A DNA stretch of 64,000 nt, from NCBI GenBank assembly GCA_030762935.1, contig CM060900.1, positions 292,281,736 to 292,345,735 on the forward strand, in the 5' to 3' direction. The DNA is from Hymenopus coronatus (taxonomy: Eukaryota > Arthropoda > Insecta > Mantodea > Hymenopodidae). The translations under genes and the position numbers were made by a program. Shown one piece after another: positions 35,914 to 49,300 of the stretch. Under the pieces are notes generated by a model, which worked only from the letters and a program-made list of their open reading frames with translations, was not told the origin of the DNA and did no database searches. Each line of letters starts with the position of its first letter. The stretch's first letter is position 1.

Positions 35914-36625
35914 TGTCACATCACGAAATTAAGAGGGATTTATAGGAGAGATAAATTACATTACATGAGTGACAATTGCGCATTTGAAATGGGCAGGAAA
36001 GAAATTTTGTAACACACGTCGAAACATGTAAATACGGATTTTACTAAGGTGCGAATGTGCCCAGAACACGGGTTGGCAAACAACGCCGGTAAACATGTAT
36101 TGTTACTGGAGGGACTCAAATAAAAGGGGACAAAAGGTTCTTCGCCCGATGGTACACATGACAAAGGGGGGGGGGGGAACGGCGTTCGTGTTGTCCGAGA
36201 GAAAAAACACACTTGCTGTGAGGAATGCGGTGAAAAAAGACGTGCTTGTTGATTAAGCGGGATATGAAAAACGGACTATGTAAGGCCGATATATACACAG
36301 TGCTAATTAATAAATTATAATAAGGGTCACGAGTAATATGGTATGATAGGCGTGGTCACTTGAGTAGCAGTTGAAAGGCTGGAGTATTTAGGAGGAATGC
36401 GTGTGTGCTTAAATGCAGATAACATCCAAAGAAAATAAATAATTGAGCTGAGCAGTAATTGTGGACTCAATGGAAACCACCTGTCTGTTAACGACATCCC
36501 TGATAAAGATTCCATGCTGCCATATTCTGAGCTGGGGCTTTCACAGGTCCACGTCATTCTTTGATCTCCCGAACCGGGTTTCGAACCCGGAACCCATAAT
36601 CAGTATATATGCGCAAACTGCTACA
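35914..36625 (+). repeat. 3' LTR of the Gypsy element
   Basis: It starts TGTCACATCACGAAATTAAG and ends GCTACA (TG...CA termini), 712 bp. It carries the region deleted from the 5' LTR. A run of 11 G lies at about 36,168, and GAACCGGGTTTCGAACCCGG at about 36,575 is a B-box-like palindrome. Confidence 0.85.
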
Positions 36626-37366
36626 ACCTCTATCACATCTAAAACATATATAAGAGATCCTTAAACCCTCAGCACTAGAAGAATCTTCACTAAGACGATG
36701 ATGAAGGTTGCCGTGATGCTACATTCAGCGCATATAATGCTGGCTTTAAAGATATTCTCCATTTTGTCAGATTCTACCAGTAAATTAGGTTTCAGCACGC
36801 GCATTCGAGTGAGACCCAGAAGAGAACCGATTCATCCCTCTTGGGTAAAGGGTCCCTTTACCTCTGCTTTCATAGGTTATTATTGGCATGTAAGAAAAAC
36901 CTATCGCCTGCATTCGGTATATTCTTGAGACAATTGTATGTACCATTTATTGCAAAAGTGTCAGAAGAAATCATACCTCGAACTGGAGTCCTGATGCGCA
37001 ACGTAGGTAAAATAGTGTTCTAGACATGCAGTGAACAATTTCTTTATAGGAGGATCTCCACTCTGCAATCGTTTATACAGCTTTGTTCCAGGGCCACAGT
37101 ACTTGTAACTGAGCAGATGAATCACATAGGCACAGAATTAACTAATGAATTAATTATTCCAGTGCCTCTGTTGGAGGACTTATTTATCCTTATAATATTA
37201 GTCGCAAGATGGCTATACAAGTTCGGGACCTTCCAAGGCCGGAGAATATTTAATATTCGTATTTGACGATGTCACAAATGAAATAACGTGTAGGATAGCA
37301 TCGTATTATAGGATAGACATACATCCTTTATACAGAACAGTCACTTACCAAAGTACCGAAACATTT
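36626..37366. other. unassigned DNA
   Basis: Nothing recognisable. Short open frames only. Confidence 0.45.
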
Positions 37367-37368
37367 GA

Positions 37369-38060
37369 CTATGAAAAATGCAGTGTGATTGGGCGCGTCA
37401 GAGAAAACAATCCCAACTTAAAAATCCTTATACAACGGTAATGTAAATGCAGATATAGAATATTTATAGATTGCTTTGACGACCGCTTAGTGCTATGGGT
37501 ATAATGGTGAATCCAAGTTTTGTCCTCCGTGACAATGCGGTGAGGAAAACTGCTCTCTTCCGTGGAGAACCGTTCCAAAGAAGCAGAATTGACTCCATGG
37601 GCTTCTCTTTGTATTGATTGGACAGAGATCATGGAGCCCATAGGGAACAACATTTTCGGTACTGCAATATAACGTGAACAATGTGATGAACGCTTACGGA
37701 AGACATTCCCAGTTCTAGCTTTATATGTTATAACCTAATTCTTATGATGCCCTGAAACTGCTTCTCAACAAGAGCAGTGTTCAAATCTATTGATGCCGTG
37801 CTGGATTGGACACTGCAATTATCGTCGGTGACGTGTTCTCTATCGGCCGCAAACTTTCGACACCATTGGCGCTGGCAACATGCGTGTTTATAGATAAACA
37901 TGTACCATCTGTCGGTGAATGTCAGCTGTGGTTATACGTTTCTCCCATAGAAATCTAATAACTGAGCGGATTTCTTCGCGACACCGTTTTCCAAACGAGT
38001 AACCATCTAAGTTTTATCTTTGAAGTGGCGCTGTAAGTGGCAGTTTGCTGAAAGTAAGCA
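37369..38060 (-). pseudogene. mariner-type transposase relic
   Basis: On the minus strand in mixed frames: RQWCRKFAADREHVTDDN, STASIDLNTALVEK, LELGMSSVSVHHIVH (paired helix-turn-helix region with its linker), VLQYRKCCSLW, SLERFSTEES and HRIVTEDKTWIHHYTH. The last contains the first catalytic Asp region (TGDETW.HHY in intact mariners; here ED-K). Frame breaks are numerous, and the second half of the DDD domain and the inverted repeats are not visible. Confidence 0.8.
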
Positions 38061-38640
38061 CAGTTGCCAAACGTAAGTATTAGAATTACCGCACTCTACT
38101 AAGTTCACTGTGAAAGACGAAACACAAAGAATATGAACCTTTTAACGTTAGTTCCTGATCATCCCTCGTGTATGGAATTAGACAGATTAGTTAGACGCTC
38201 ATAAAGTAGAGGAAGAGGTGGGAATATGGAACCCCCAATTATCAGAACAACGAGCTAGAATCTAGCGGTGACAGCTGAAACACATTGTTTTATTGCGTAA
38301 CAGTTGATAGAAGCGTGTGTTGGCGGCAGTTCAGTTAGGGATTTCTAGTGCCACGGCCGAGTATTTTTCGATTCCTTGTAATCCCCCCACCCGAGTTCCA
38401 TATAACATGCATGTCACAAGTTATGCAGTTTGACCCTGAGAAGAGCTTTTGATGAATTTTTTAGATGCCGCAAACTTCACTTGAAACTTTATCTCGTAGA
38501 AAAAGAAAGGCATGGGATAAAGAGGGCATGATATAATCTGTTTCAGCTGTACAGGAGAAGAAAATGGGTCTAAAGAGAGCGGCAAATAATTTTCGTGTCG
38601 CAAAACAACATTAAGATGACTGACCCATGATGCTCTCCGG
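38061..38640. other. unassigned DNA
   Basis: Nothing recognisable. It may include the decayed left part of the Tigger-like element that follows. Confidence 0.4.
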
Positions 38641-38645
38641 ATATT

Positions 38646-39835
38646 GTGGTAGTACAGAAGCTGGGAAGAAAGCCAAAACTTTCAGAGTGCACTGAAAATG
38701 AGCTGGTAGATTATCTCTTTCTAATGGAGGCTAAATTCTACGGATTTACTCATATGGACGTTCGTAAAATGGCATTCCATTTAGCTGTAAGAAATGGCGT
38801 GAAAAGACTATTTGGAGGGGAATCTGTAGGTAGGGGCCTGGTTTGACATTTAATTGGACGTCATCATGAAAATCTGGTTATTCGGAAGCCAAATGGAACG
38901 CCATATACACGAGCTAAGTGTTTTACCCGCGAAAAAGTTGCACCATTTTATGATTTACTGGAGGCGTAATATAATCAGTAAAGGTATCCTTCTGACAGAG
39001 TATGGAGCCTGGCTGAAACAGGGCTGAGTACAGTGCGAATTAAAATGCCTTAGAGTGAAAGGATAGGAAAACGACAGGCATGCGCTCTGACAGTTGCTGA
39101 GCGAGGATCTCGTGTCACAGTGATCAATTTGATGTATACGGCAAGCTAATGTGTGCCACCGATGATGATTTTCCCGAGAAAAAATATGACAGAAACACTG
39201 ACGAGAAGGGCTGCCCCAAGATCAATTGCGAAGGATGGGCACAGAATCACCTTTTCATTGCTTGCCTAGAACATTTTATTGAGAAGTTTGCCCCATCGGA
39301 GACGGCCACGATTCTACTGACCCTCGATGGTCATTATTCTCATACGGGTAATATTTATGTAAATAATATAGCTAGAATAAATGCACAAAGAGTAGAAAAG
39401 TATGCCCAGCTACCTTTGTAACAGGATCACCTCATACAGTTTATTTTGAGGCTTGAAAGAAACAAACAAATGCAGAAACAACCCAAGTACATGCATGTGG
39501 ACGTGGATGTAAATGTCTTGGACGCATTGACAAAGGACCTGGACGTGGAGGAAAGTATGACTGGGTCTAGAGGATACATCCAAAAGTGACTGTTCAAGCG
39601 ATTGGTCTGTAAATCTTCCTTCAGGCAGCTCTGGTTGTTCTTTGGAACTGCCCATTGGTGAGCCTCAGTCAGTCTGATAATGAAGATGCACGTTGTATGT
39701 TCTGTGACGGCAGATTTCCTAATGATACAAAACGGGAATTGTGGGTTCAGTGCATGATTTGTGATATGTGGCTCCATAATGATTGTGCTGGAACTGATGA
39801 AAATGACTACTGCAGTGTGTTATAACCTGAATTTG
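38646..39835 (+). pseudogene. pogo/Tigger-like transposase relic
   Basis: In order: RKPKLSECTENELVDYLFLM and TREKVAPFYDLLEA (helix-turn-helix and linker region), RVWSLAETGLSTV, then HFIEKFAPSETATILLTLDG with HYSHTGNI. That corresponds to the DDE region where LLLLDNHxSH stands in intact pogo/jerky proteins (here LDGHYSH). After two further breaks a C-terminal finger reads CMFCDGRF, CMICDMWLHNDCAGTDEND. Order and finger match insect Tigger-like proteins. At least five stops or shifts make it inactive. Confidence 0.8.
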
Positions 39836-39839
39836 TTTG

Positions 39840-40636
39840 TGCAACACATCATTCCTTTACTGTTTTGTAAATTAATGAAATTTAAAATATAATTGGGTTT
39901 TAATTGCTCATTTCCTGGTAAATACTTCAGGGGTCTATATTACCCGCATCATAACTTTGACAGCGAGTTTGTAACATTTTTATAAAATAAAATAGATATT
40001 ACTTTTCTCGCTTGGTACAGAAATAAATTTAATTAAGGGGTTAGAAGTCAGTTAATAGGGGATATGAAAATCCATAATTGATATGAATCAAATTGATAGT
40101 TAAAGAAATCTATCTTTAAAGCAAAACGAGTTCTCTATTTCCACCTCTTCCTGTAGTTAAATTCTTATTTAAGGGAAATTAATATCTTATAAATAAATTG
40201 ACGTTAATTACAAATAAAGATTACCGTAGAAGTTTACTCACTCTGTCTAATCAAGTGTGTAAAATACTATTTATATTCCAGATTCCAATCATGATATGCT
40301 TGATATGATTCAAGTTTAATTATTAAACAGCGCTACGCTGTACAAGAGATCGAAAAGATGTAATTCCGTATTAAAAAGAAACAACATGTAATTTCAAAAG
40401 AATTGGACTATTCTATTAAGCTTAAGACTATATCGAAGTCGTGTTGGAATATCACTCTAGATAAAGGGGTAAAAAATCATACACTCTGTGCTGAAATTCA
40501 GGTGGTCCCTTCGGAGGAAAAATTATTTTGATAACACGATAGAAAGAGTCCCCGGTGGATTAGCTTACTTTATGAAATCTTTTGAACAAGAATATCAAAT
40601 ATAATAGAAAAGAATAAAACGAACAAACTATGAACA
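39840..40636. other. AT-rich DNA, possible right end of the Tigger-like element
   Basis: CAGGGGTCTATATTACCCGC at about 39,927 is a near-palindrome of the sort that ends some pogo and piggyBac elements. It may mark the right terminus of the Tigger-like relic. Nothing else is recognisable. Confidence 0.35.
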
Positions 40637-40642
40637 TAATAA

Positions 40643-42640
40643 AGTAGTAAGGATGGAGTGGTTTTGGCAAAGGGGCCAATGCGCATACATGGGAAAGATA
40701 GCGGATTCAAGGAGCGGAAAGTTTCTAGCGAGAGCTCAGGGCTAGGGCTAATGCGCATGCATGCTAGAGATAAGGAATTCAAGGAGCTCATACTAGGAGG
40801 AGGGGAATATAGCTTATGCTCAGAATATTAGATGTATTGTTCAGTCCTTTGGATTGTGTTTCACGGCCGTTTGCTTTGTTTATCAGTTATCTGTATGATG
40901 TTTCCTAGGTTTTGTCTTGTTTAAAGCTATTTTCAATTGTGGGATGTTGTCTGGAGATCTTTTATTATTACTATTATTATTATTACTATTATTATTTTAT
41001 GGTGTTGTGCTCTCTTTTCTGAGTGTGTAGAGAACATTTATAAATCCTTTCTACGTTTTTTAGTGCTAGTACAGCTGTTTGGAATGCTTTTAATGATATT
41101 TCATGTCATTTAGACGGTGTTTATATCTCTCAGTCAGCTAGTTTAAGGGTACTTTTCAGAAAGTTCACTCTTTTTAACAGATTTCATGTTATGTTGTGTG
41201 TATTTTAGACTCTAAATCTATTATTTTAGGTTTCTGCAGACGTTTCTGCTCATATTTACAGTGATTTCTATTGATTTTTGACACTTTGATAAGCATTTCA
41301 TTGTGTTTTAGTGTTATTTCTCAGTAATTGTAGTGTTTCAACAGGCATATTTTTCGAGATTTGCAACATGATTGTATTGTTGCTTCTGTTGATTGAATGT
41401 TTTTAATGGCATTCCTTGTCATTTAGCGGATGTTTAGGACTCTAGACCAGCAACTAGCGGGTTATTCATTAGACATTTTTTACCTTTTTTCAGTTGAGTT
41501 CATGTCATGTTGTGGGTGTTTCGAGCTCTATAGACAGGTAATTTTGACTTTTCCAAACGTTTTTTCTCATAATATGCTTTATTTTTCAGTGTCATATAAT
41601 GCTTTTTAGCACCTTTACAAGATTTTTTGTCCGTTTTCAGACTATTTTTTCAATGATTGTAATGCTTTCACATACATTTTTCAGGATTTTAATGCTGATC
41701 TTTAGCAGTTTCATGGTTGTTTAGTATGTTTTTAATGTCATGCCAGGGTGTTTAGGCCTGTAGGATAGCTAGATTCGGAGTATTAATTAGATGTTTTAGA
41801 TCCTTTCGAACAGTTTTGTTGGTATATAGGACTTTAAAACTGATATTTTAGCCCCTCTCAGGCGTAATGGAAGTATTTTATAGTATTGTGCAGTGTTTAA
41901 TAATGGTTTTATCACTCTTTTTAGGCATTTTAGCACATTTGGGTATATTTAACAGCATTTTGAGGAGTTTTGTAGCGGTTTGTGCCTCCTTACAGATCAT
42001 TTACGACTTTTAAGATATTCCGAACTATAGAGTAGTGCAGAACCCTTAGGCAATAGGTATTTTAACCTACTCTGAATGTATTTTTGGAAGCTTTTTAAGA
42101 GCTTTATGATAACGACGAAGATGTACTGACGACATTTTTGTTCATTTAGCAGCACTTTGAGTGTCCTTTTCATGCTACCTCCTAGATCCCTTTTCTTACG
42201 TTAGATGGTGATTTGTTACATTTTGTGACGGTTTATGCCATTTTTTCTAAAACAATTTTCAGAATTTTTGTAGTAATTGATGTCATCGATTCAGTGTTTC
42301 AGACGTTTTTCTCATTATTTGCTATGTTTTATAGCATTTTCATATATTCCCGGATGATGTGATCGTTTCTATAGCCAATCCAGTATTTTATAGTTTTCAC
42401 ACATGCTCCATTGTTTGTATCCTCTGTGATCATTTCTGCATTGTGTTTCCGTATTTTACAGTACTTTTAAGAGTCATAATATATCCTTTATGCAGGTACT
42501 AACTTATGAAGCGAGGGTATATTTTTGTGTGGTTTACAGTTTTTCTTAGGTTGTAAAGCTCACATAACCTAAATTTTCATGTCTCCATCTCCTTGTAATT
42601 GTTTTACTAGGATGTTGCTAGAAGAAAGACCCAAATCTTT
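40643..42640. repeat. left terminal repeats of the Maverick-derived element
   Basis: First come two diverged copies of a roughly 65-bp unit (GGGGCCAATGCGCATACATG; GGGGCTAATGCGCATGCATG). Then T-rich tandem units of about 320 bp start at about 41,084, 41,399 and 41,727, each with TTTTTAATG.CAT, GTCATTTAG and GATGTTTAGGACTCTAGA-like blocks. Beyond 42 kb the units decay. The right arm has a shorter inverted version at 60,690-61,440. A TTA-type microsatellite lies at 40,962-41,000. Confidence 0.75.
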
Positions 42641-45600
42641 GTTGTTGAAGTATTGACAGTTTAGTGAACACTATAATGCCTCGTTTTTTATACATGTTCT
42701 GTTGCTGTTTTTTTTTCTCAGGCTACCTGATTTATTCAAGATTTTTTCTCTCTAAGATATCGATATCGACATGTGTTGTCTCTGTTGAAGTGTTGAGCAT
42801 ACTTTCGGAATCATTGTTAGTATTTTTAGCTTTTGGTTTTTATATAAATATATATAGTATGTGAAGTTAGGCGTTTCTCCCCTTTTATCTGGGCTTGAGT
42901 CCAGCATTAGAAATTTATTCTAATGACGGTGTTCCCATTGACCCTCATTGTGATACTTCTATCTTTGTAAGTCTCTTACTAGGTGCAAGGGAACACTTGC
43001 AGTGTAAATTTCAATTTTCTTACAACGTTACAGATGATGGGAAATGCATGAAGTATTCTCTCATGATACGTTCTCCACTCTGTAGTGATTATAAGCATAG
43101 TTTGATATTCCATCATCAGCAATTACTCTTTTATCATCATGAGGCGATAGATCGATTTTGTTGATTTTTACAGACGATACGTTATGCTGTTTTGACATGA
43201 TCAAATTCATAGGAGTTCTTATTATCTCGCTTTTTAAGACAATCTACATAACTATCGAATGTAAAGCACTGCTTAATAGCGTTTTGTTTTACACCTTTAA
43301 CCTTTTTTATCATTCCTCCATCAATATCGAGAGCATACATCTTAGGTCGCAGTCCAGCAAAACGTTGGATGATTTTTCCAGTAACTTCAACTTTAAATTT
43401 TCCCAACACTTTGTTCTTCTGTATGAAGTGGCACATGTGACTTAGAGGGTAATCAGATGTATCTAAATGTTCAAGAAATTGTATTTTGTCCTGATATATG
43501 TCGGCTGTTGTAACTCGATGAGTGAAGTAATTCGTATCCATGTACATTAGCTTCAGGTTTTCAGTCCCATTATACGACAATAGCACATCATATTGGTATG
43601 TGTCCATGAGGGTTTTTTAGATATCCAGCACACTCATTCCGATGCATTTTGCCTTGCTGAACAGCTCCTATGTTAGGACCATATAAACTTCTCTCGATGA
43701 ATTTAGGATTAGAAGTCATCTTTTCCAATGTTCTCCCGTTTTACAATGCGTATGTACATATAGTTACCTATACTCTTCATTATTTTTCCAAACATTGCAT
43801 TGTTGAAGCGTTTGTACCGGTCCTTTTCAAATATATTATCAGCCTGTTGCCTCAGCTTGTTATTAAACGCGATGTAAGGCTTTAATCAGCACGATTGTTG
43901 AAATAGTAGCACACGATGACTTTTGTTAGTCGTAGTCCACATGAGAGTGCCTGTTTTAACGTCATGTAATGTACAACATACTTCTTCCTACTTCCAATTC
44001 TACCTACTTCTGCGCAATTAGTTTCTTACTCTTGAATTCTTTGTTTTCAGACATTCAGGCAAGAATGACAAGAATGAAGATCGTGAAGGTCCGTAGCATA
44101 ATCCACATCAACTTCGGATATATATCCAAGAGGATCATCTTTTAGTGTTTCTATATTAATATTATCAGGAGAAACCCACTGAAATCCTCCATAAGGCACT
44201 GGAATCTCTATAGCCCATCCATATTGGTTATTTGAGTCTTCGTATGTAATAAATTGAGTTGGTTTATTAGGATGAAACTCCTCCATGTAGGTGTTGATAG
44301 CCTGGACATGCCGGTGAGATACCGGACATAATCCTCCTCTTATGCCGGATCCTACCATGAGAAGCTGCTTATAATCCAATAAAAGTTCTAGCTCAATCCC
44401 GGTATACAAAAGCATAGCATCCCAGGTAAACCCCGGAGATGTAAAGTAATGTGCAGGATCAACTTTATGAGTATTCAATGTTTGCTCTCTCATGGCTTCA
44501 AAAAGATTTATGAGTAGCAGAATATCTGAGGCTAAGTAGAGGTCACTGCATTCTCCCAAATTTCGGATATTAAACTGCTTCCATACATTTTTGACATGTT
44601 TGCAGTGCTGATCATCGATATCCTCTTCGTTTAGTCTATTGTAGCACGGTTCCTTTGGAGGCAAGAATGTTTCTTTTAAAACATACCACGATGTTATGTA
44701 ATCATAGGAAGGTTCTCCTTTGCGATTCACCATGCGCATTTTCTCTTCTCTAAAGTATTTGCATGTCTCAGGAAATGATGTTAGGGTTTTTGTTAGTTTA
44801 TCCAAACTTGAACTGAGGAAAAGATATGTATCCTCAAACTGAAGCTTAATATCTCCAACATGCTTCGAGAATGAAACATTCTTTTCTACTGAGCACGGAG
44901 TCACCTGCAGTCTTTCACTTGTACAACCTAACTGTTTAACGATGAAATGGAAATCATATCTGCTTAAGTAGTGCATGAAGACAGGAATACATTTCGGTGT
45001 TTTACAGGCTAGATTGCATTCAGTATGGAGACTTCCTCGATATTCCCCAATTAAAAGATCATGATCCCTAACCTTCCAATTTTCTTCAGTGAATTATTAC
45101 ACAAGTAGCATTCACTAGAATATTCAAAAAAATCCTGTTCTTGCTCCGTTAGTTTCAGAGGTTTATCAGTTTTGTATATACCGCTAATCTTATTTGCAAG
45201 AGACATTAGTTAATGCTTAGGTTTCTCAGCAGCATCATATCCTCTATATACATAAGGAGCAATAGGAAGTTCAGTCTCTCGCTGCTCAAAACATGACGCT
45301 GATTTGATGTAAACAGCGAAACTCATTGGAGAATGCTTTTAATAGGGTGTAATGTTAGAAGCTTCCGGATTAGACTCGCATGATTAATACGGACAAAAAA
45401 CTACTCTCAAAATCCACATAGATGACGTACGGGAGTTTTAGCATCCTTTCCACATTTTTAAACTGAACGATAAAGATTTCTTTATACATATAACTATCCT
45501 AGGTACAGCATGTTGCCTGCAGATAATAGCATGTTCCTTAAAATTTTGCACTCCCCTTCGTCCATATCGGCCTTTAAAATGGGCGAAGCAACGTTTACAT

Positions 45601-46373
45601 GTGTGTATTCAAATATCGGGATTTCTGACAATGGTGTAGGAAACGTGATACACGAGAAGTCATATTTTCCTTTGAGTTTGTTGTATTTGTTGACACGTTG
45701 AGAATTCTTTTGAATGTATTGTACAAGGACAGCGTATAAAAAGCAGCGCTCATCACTATGGTTCTGAGGGTTTACACACGTTTTCTTTGCTTCTATAGAT
45801 AAAGGTAGAGGAATATAATTGCTTCCACGAAGGGGGTTGTACTAGTTAATTGGAAGCCGTGCCCCCTCCACTGCAAGCCAAGCCCAATTGCTTATTTAAA
45901 GTTGTGATTCCTCCATTTGAGTATCCACTTTCTTGAATTTCGTCTCTAACACGTGTCTAAATCAGTTTATAGAAATACTGCCTGATTCCTGGTTATGAGG
46001 GTCATATCTTTAGTTTCTCCAGAACTATTTACCAAAGGAAATTCCACTAACAGGTTAATCTTCACAGCTTTATGCATGGGGAGCTCTTTTTGAACATATT
46101 GTATAATCCTATGTTTAGCTTCCTTTAGATTAATCTTTATATTCTTGCTCGAATTGCATCGGGTGAAGTAAGATTTAAGACGTCCTTCAAACGACGTCTC
46201 ATACTCTTTCATGTCACACTCATTTTCCATTGTAGTCAATAGTTGGTGTCCTTTAGGCTCAGTTTTTGTTTTCTTCCGAGCCATGCCGGCACCGCAATGC
46301 TCTTCATGTCAACTACCATTGTAATCGTTCCCGAAGGTTGTAGCACAGTGTTTGCATTTGAAGATTTAACCAC

Positions 46374-49300
46374 CAGTGGCGTATCTAGAATTTGGCTTTT
46401 GGGGGCGCCAAGAATATTTGCAATAACCCTCCCTCCTCCTCACGTCAACATTTAAAACCTGAGATATCAATAGTCCTCTGTAGTTTAGGGGTAACTTTCT
46501 AACCTCTGGATCCGAAGATCGCGGGTTCAATTCTGGCGAAGGCATGGATTTTTTTCGGGCATATATATTTGCAGAGTCCTTCAGAAGGGAAGCAAAGACG
46601 TTGTTCCCTTGTTGTAGACTTATGGCAAGTAAAACTTCAAAATTGATAAACCGGTCTCTGAGAAAAACTAAGTGATCTTTCACGCCTAAATCGGATGCAG
46701 AGAACTCTAGAATTGAAGAGCTCCATAACTAAAACCTATTTTATTTTTTACATAATTAACACAAACTTATTTTCTGGCTTTAAGTTTAGACAACATTGCA
46801 GGTTACCAAGAATGAATTAACGGAATACAAGAGCTTCAGCAATATATTCGTTTGTGATCTAGTCGAGTATATTCCTGTATTATACCACTTGATATCCAGT
46901 TTTGTTTAAAACTTAATTAATTATTCAAGCTTCATATTCTATGTTTGCTTGTATTTTTAGTTTCTCTATCACATACAATGTACATAATAGGCAGGAAAAT
47001 TATTGCATTCCATCCAGAAATTTAACGCTCACATTTTATCGAGAATACCTGTTTTGAGGACACGTGAATCCCAGAATAAGCGTTTGAAAAATAAGGTCCG
47101 TGTGTGTCTGTGAACAGCATAACTATGAACCACGGTGGGTTAAGTACCAAACTTGGTATTTGAATTTAACATCTTTCAAATATGCGACGCGAAGGTTTTT
47201 AGGAAAATTTCCAATCCATCCCAAACTATTAGTAATGTTAAGTAGTTTTGGAACCTATTTTCTCAAAAGTGGCTTTAACAGTTTGGATTAAATGCCACCA
47301 TATATTAAAGAAATTTAGAGACAAATAAAATGTATATATTGAGTTTCCTGGAAATAGCCCCAGAAGCCTTATTCATTCTGGAAGACTTTAGCAAAAGCGA
47401 TAAACTTTAAGATGTAGATAAAAAAACTCATACTGCACAAAAGTTTATATCTCATTAAAAACAGAATTTATAACAAGTACCTTTTTTTGTACAGTTAATC
47501 ATTTCGGAGTTATTCCCCGTTATTGGTATAACTTTTCCAATAATATTTTTCTCAAATGGCCAGTCGTCATTCCTTTATTTTTTTACTCCTGACCATGCAA
47601 AAAGAATGGAATGTCACAGTCATTATTTGGTGACCAGCTTTTAATTGATTTGACTATTGCATTAGCCTAATATACTCCCTTATTCCTGTTGTATCTACGG
47701 GGAAATAACTAATAGTTATTATTGGTAAAAGTAAGTGAAAGTCGGCAGAAAATTTGTTATTATAATGTACTTGTTATGAATCGAATTTCCTAGTTCTTCT
47801 GTGGATATAGCGCCAACCATAGAACGAAGATCATATTTTGTGCAATTCTAAAAATCGTTTCTAGACACTGTACATGTACCAGCTATTTCAGATATGCCTC
47901 AAAGCCCACAGGTTTCCTTATTAGTTTAAATGTAATCAGTCGTTTACCATATTTTTAACTTATAACATCCTTCTTAGGGGTTTTATTAATGTTTGACAAA
48001 ATAACACTTCATTTTTATTTTTCTTACCTTAATCTTCCAGTGTCTGTAACTCAATTGCTATTTGGTTTATCAGCGTTGTAGACTTATTCTGCATTATGAT
48101 TAATATACGGTTCTTGAATTTACTTTCCCTAAATAAGTTGCACTGTGTGTAATTTTAACGAAAAAAAGTCGAATAAACACAAATAAATAATGCTCTACAG
48201 AATGGCGCACAAAAACCGTCACAAGCTCGAGACTGCTCATTGTCGCTGTCAATTGTTATCTGTTGTTGCAAGGCTGTTTCGACTACGTTTTGTAAATATA
48301 GACGTTTGCATTGGATTATTTGTTATTTCTTTATTATCTAATTACTACATGTTTACCTATTTGTTGTTTTATCTGCTCATGGCGGGCAACAATTCGCGTA
48401 GTTGCCAGTTGGCTGACGAGCAGTCTGTACGCGAGGCCGGTTTTCATGTGTTACCCATGCGGAAAAATAAAAGTAATAAAGTAATTTAAGAAAGCAAAGC
48501 ACATGTGCAAATCTTTAAGTAACTAATGAAGAATCGTTCTTTACCCTACCTATACAGGTAAACAGTCCAATGTCATTTGGATTGATGAAATGAGATGTGT
48601 TTCCCGGCCGGGAATGAACTCAAGATGTCGAAACTTTACTACCCGAAACTCAGCAGTGCATTGTTTGTCTGGCACTGGTTTGGTCAGTTTTAACGTCCTT
48701 TGTCATTTTCTGAAGTTGATCCAGTTGTTATCCTTTTAAAAAGAAATAAACAGTGCTGATACCTGATACCGGTGTAAGCCTACCAGTTTTCTCCATTAAA
48801 ATACGAGACGCCAACGCTACACAGGATAAACATTGTCTGTCTTTATAGTTCATAACACGCGCTAAACAATGGCCTTATACGTGAGTCAAGCTCTGACTTA
48901 GCATTTTTCACAAGAAATGGCAATAGTTTTAATTAGGGTTTTTATTTAGGAAGCCAGTGTCAAGAAAATAGGTCCTATTCTGTTCCAACAAAAATTCTCG
49001 GAATGCGGGACATACAAGTAAAAAATGCGACTGTCCCGATTTTACTGGATAAGTGGCAGGCTTTTACTGACATCGTTTGATTTACACTTTTTTTTTCTAT
49101 GTCAGTTATATTGAAAAAGGAACAAACTAAAGGTAAATTAATTAACGTAAGTTATCAACGAAACAGAGGAAAAGAGCACAAGTAGCCATTCCCTAACGTA
49201 TACCATGATACACGCTATACATAAGTAGCGCTGAACCAACAGGCAGTAGTTCTAGAAATTGAGGTGGTTTGCTCCACTTTATGAGTTGGTTCCGGGATGA

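Larger units (their letters stand above)
28841..36625 (+). mobile_element. Gypsy-type LTR retrotransposon (dead)
   Basis: Both LTRs, a primer-binding site and gag, protease, RT, RNase H and integrase relics occur in canonical Gypsy order over 7.8 kb. Stops and frameshifts are frequent in every gene. LTR divergence is high enough by eye (several mismatches per 50 bp plus a 240-bp gap) to suggest an old insertion. No clear 4-6 bp target duplication was found, perhaps because the first bases of the 5' LTR are lost. Confidence 0.85.

Noticed and set aside
42664..43181. Open frames between the terminal repeats and polB as extra Maverick genes
   Set aside because: They are short plus-strand frames opposite polB or in T-rich DNA, with no similarity to Maverick capsid, protease, ATPase or integrase motifs.
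48190..48489. 99-codon frame inside the hAT-like element
   Set aside because: No hAT, BED-finger or dimerisation motif; the frame is hydrophobic and probably chance.
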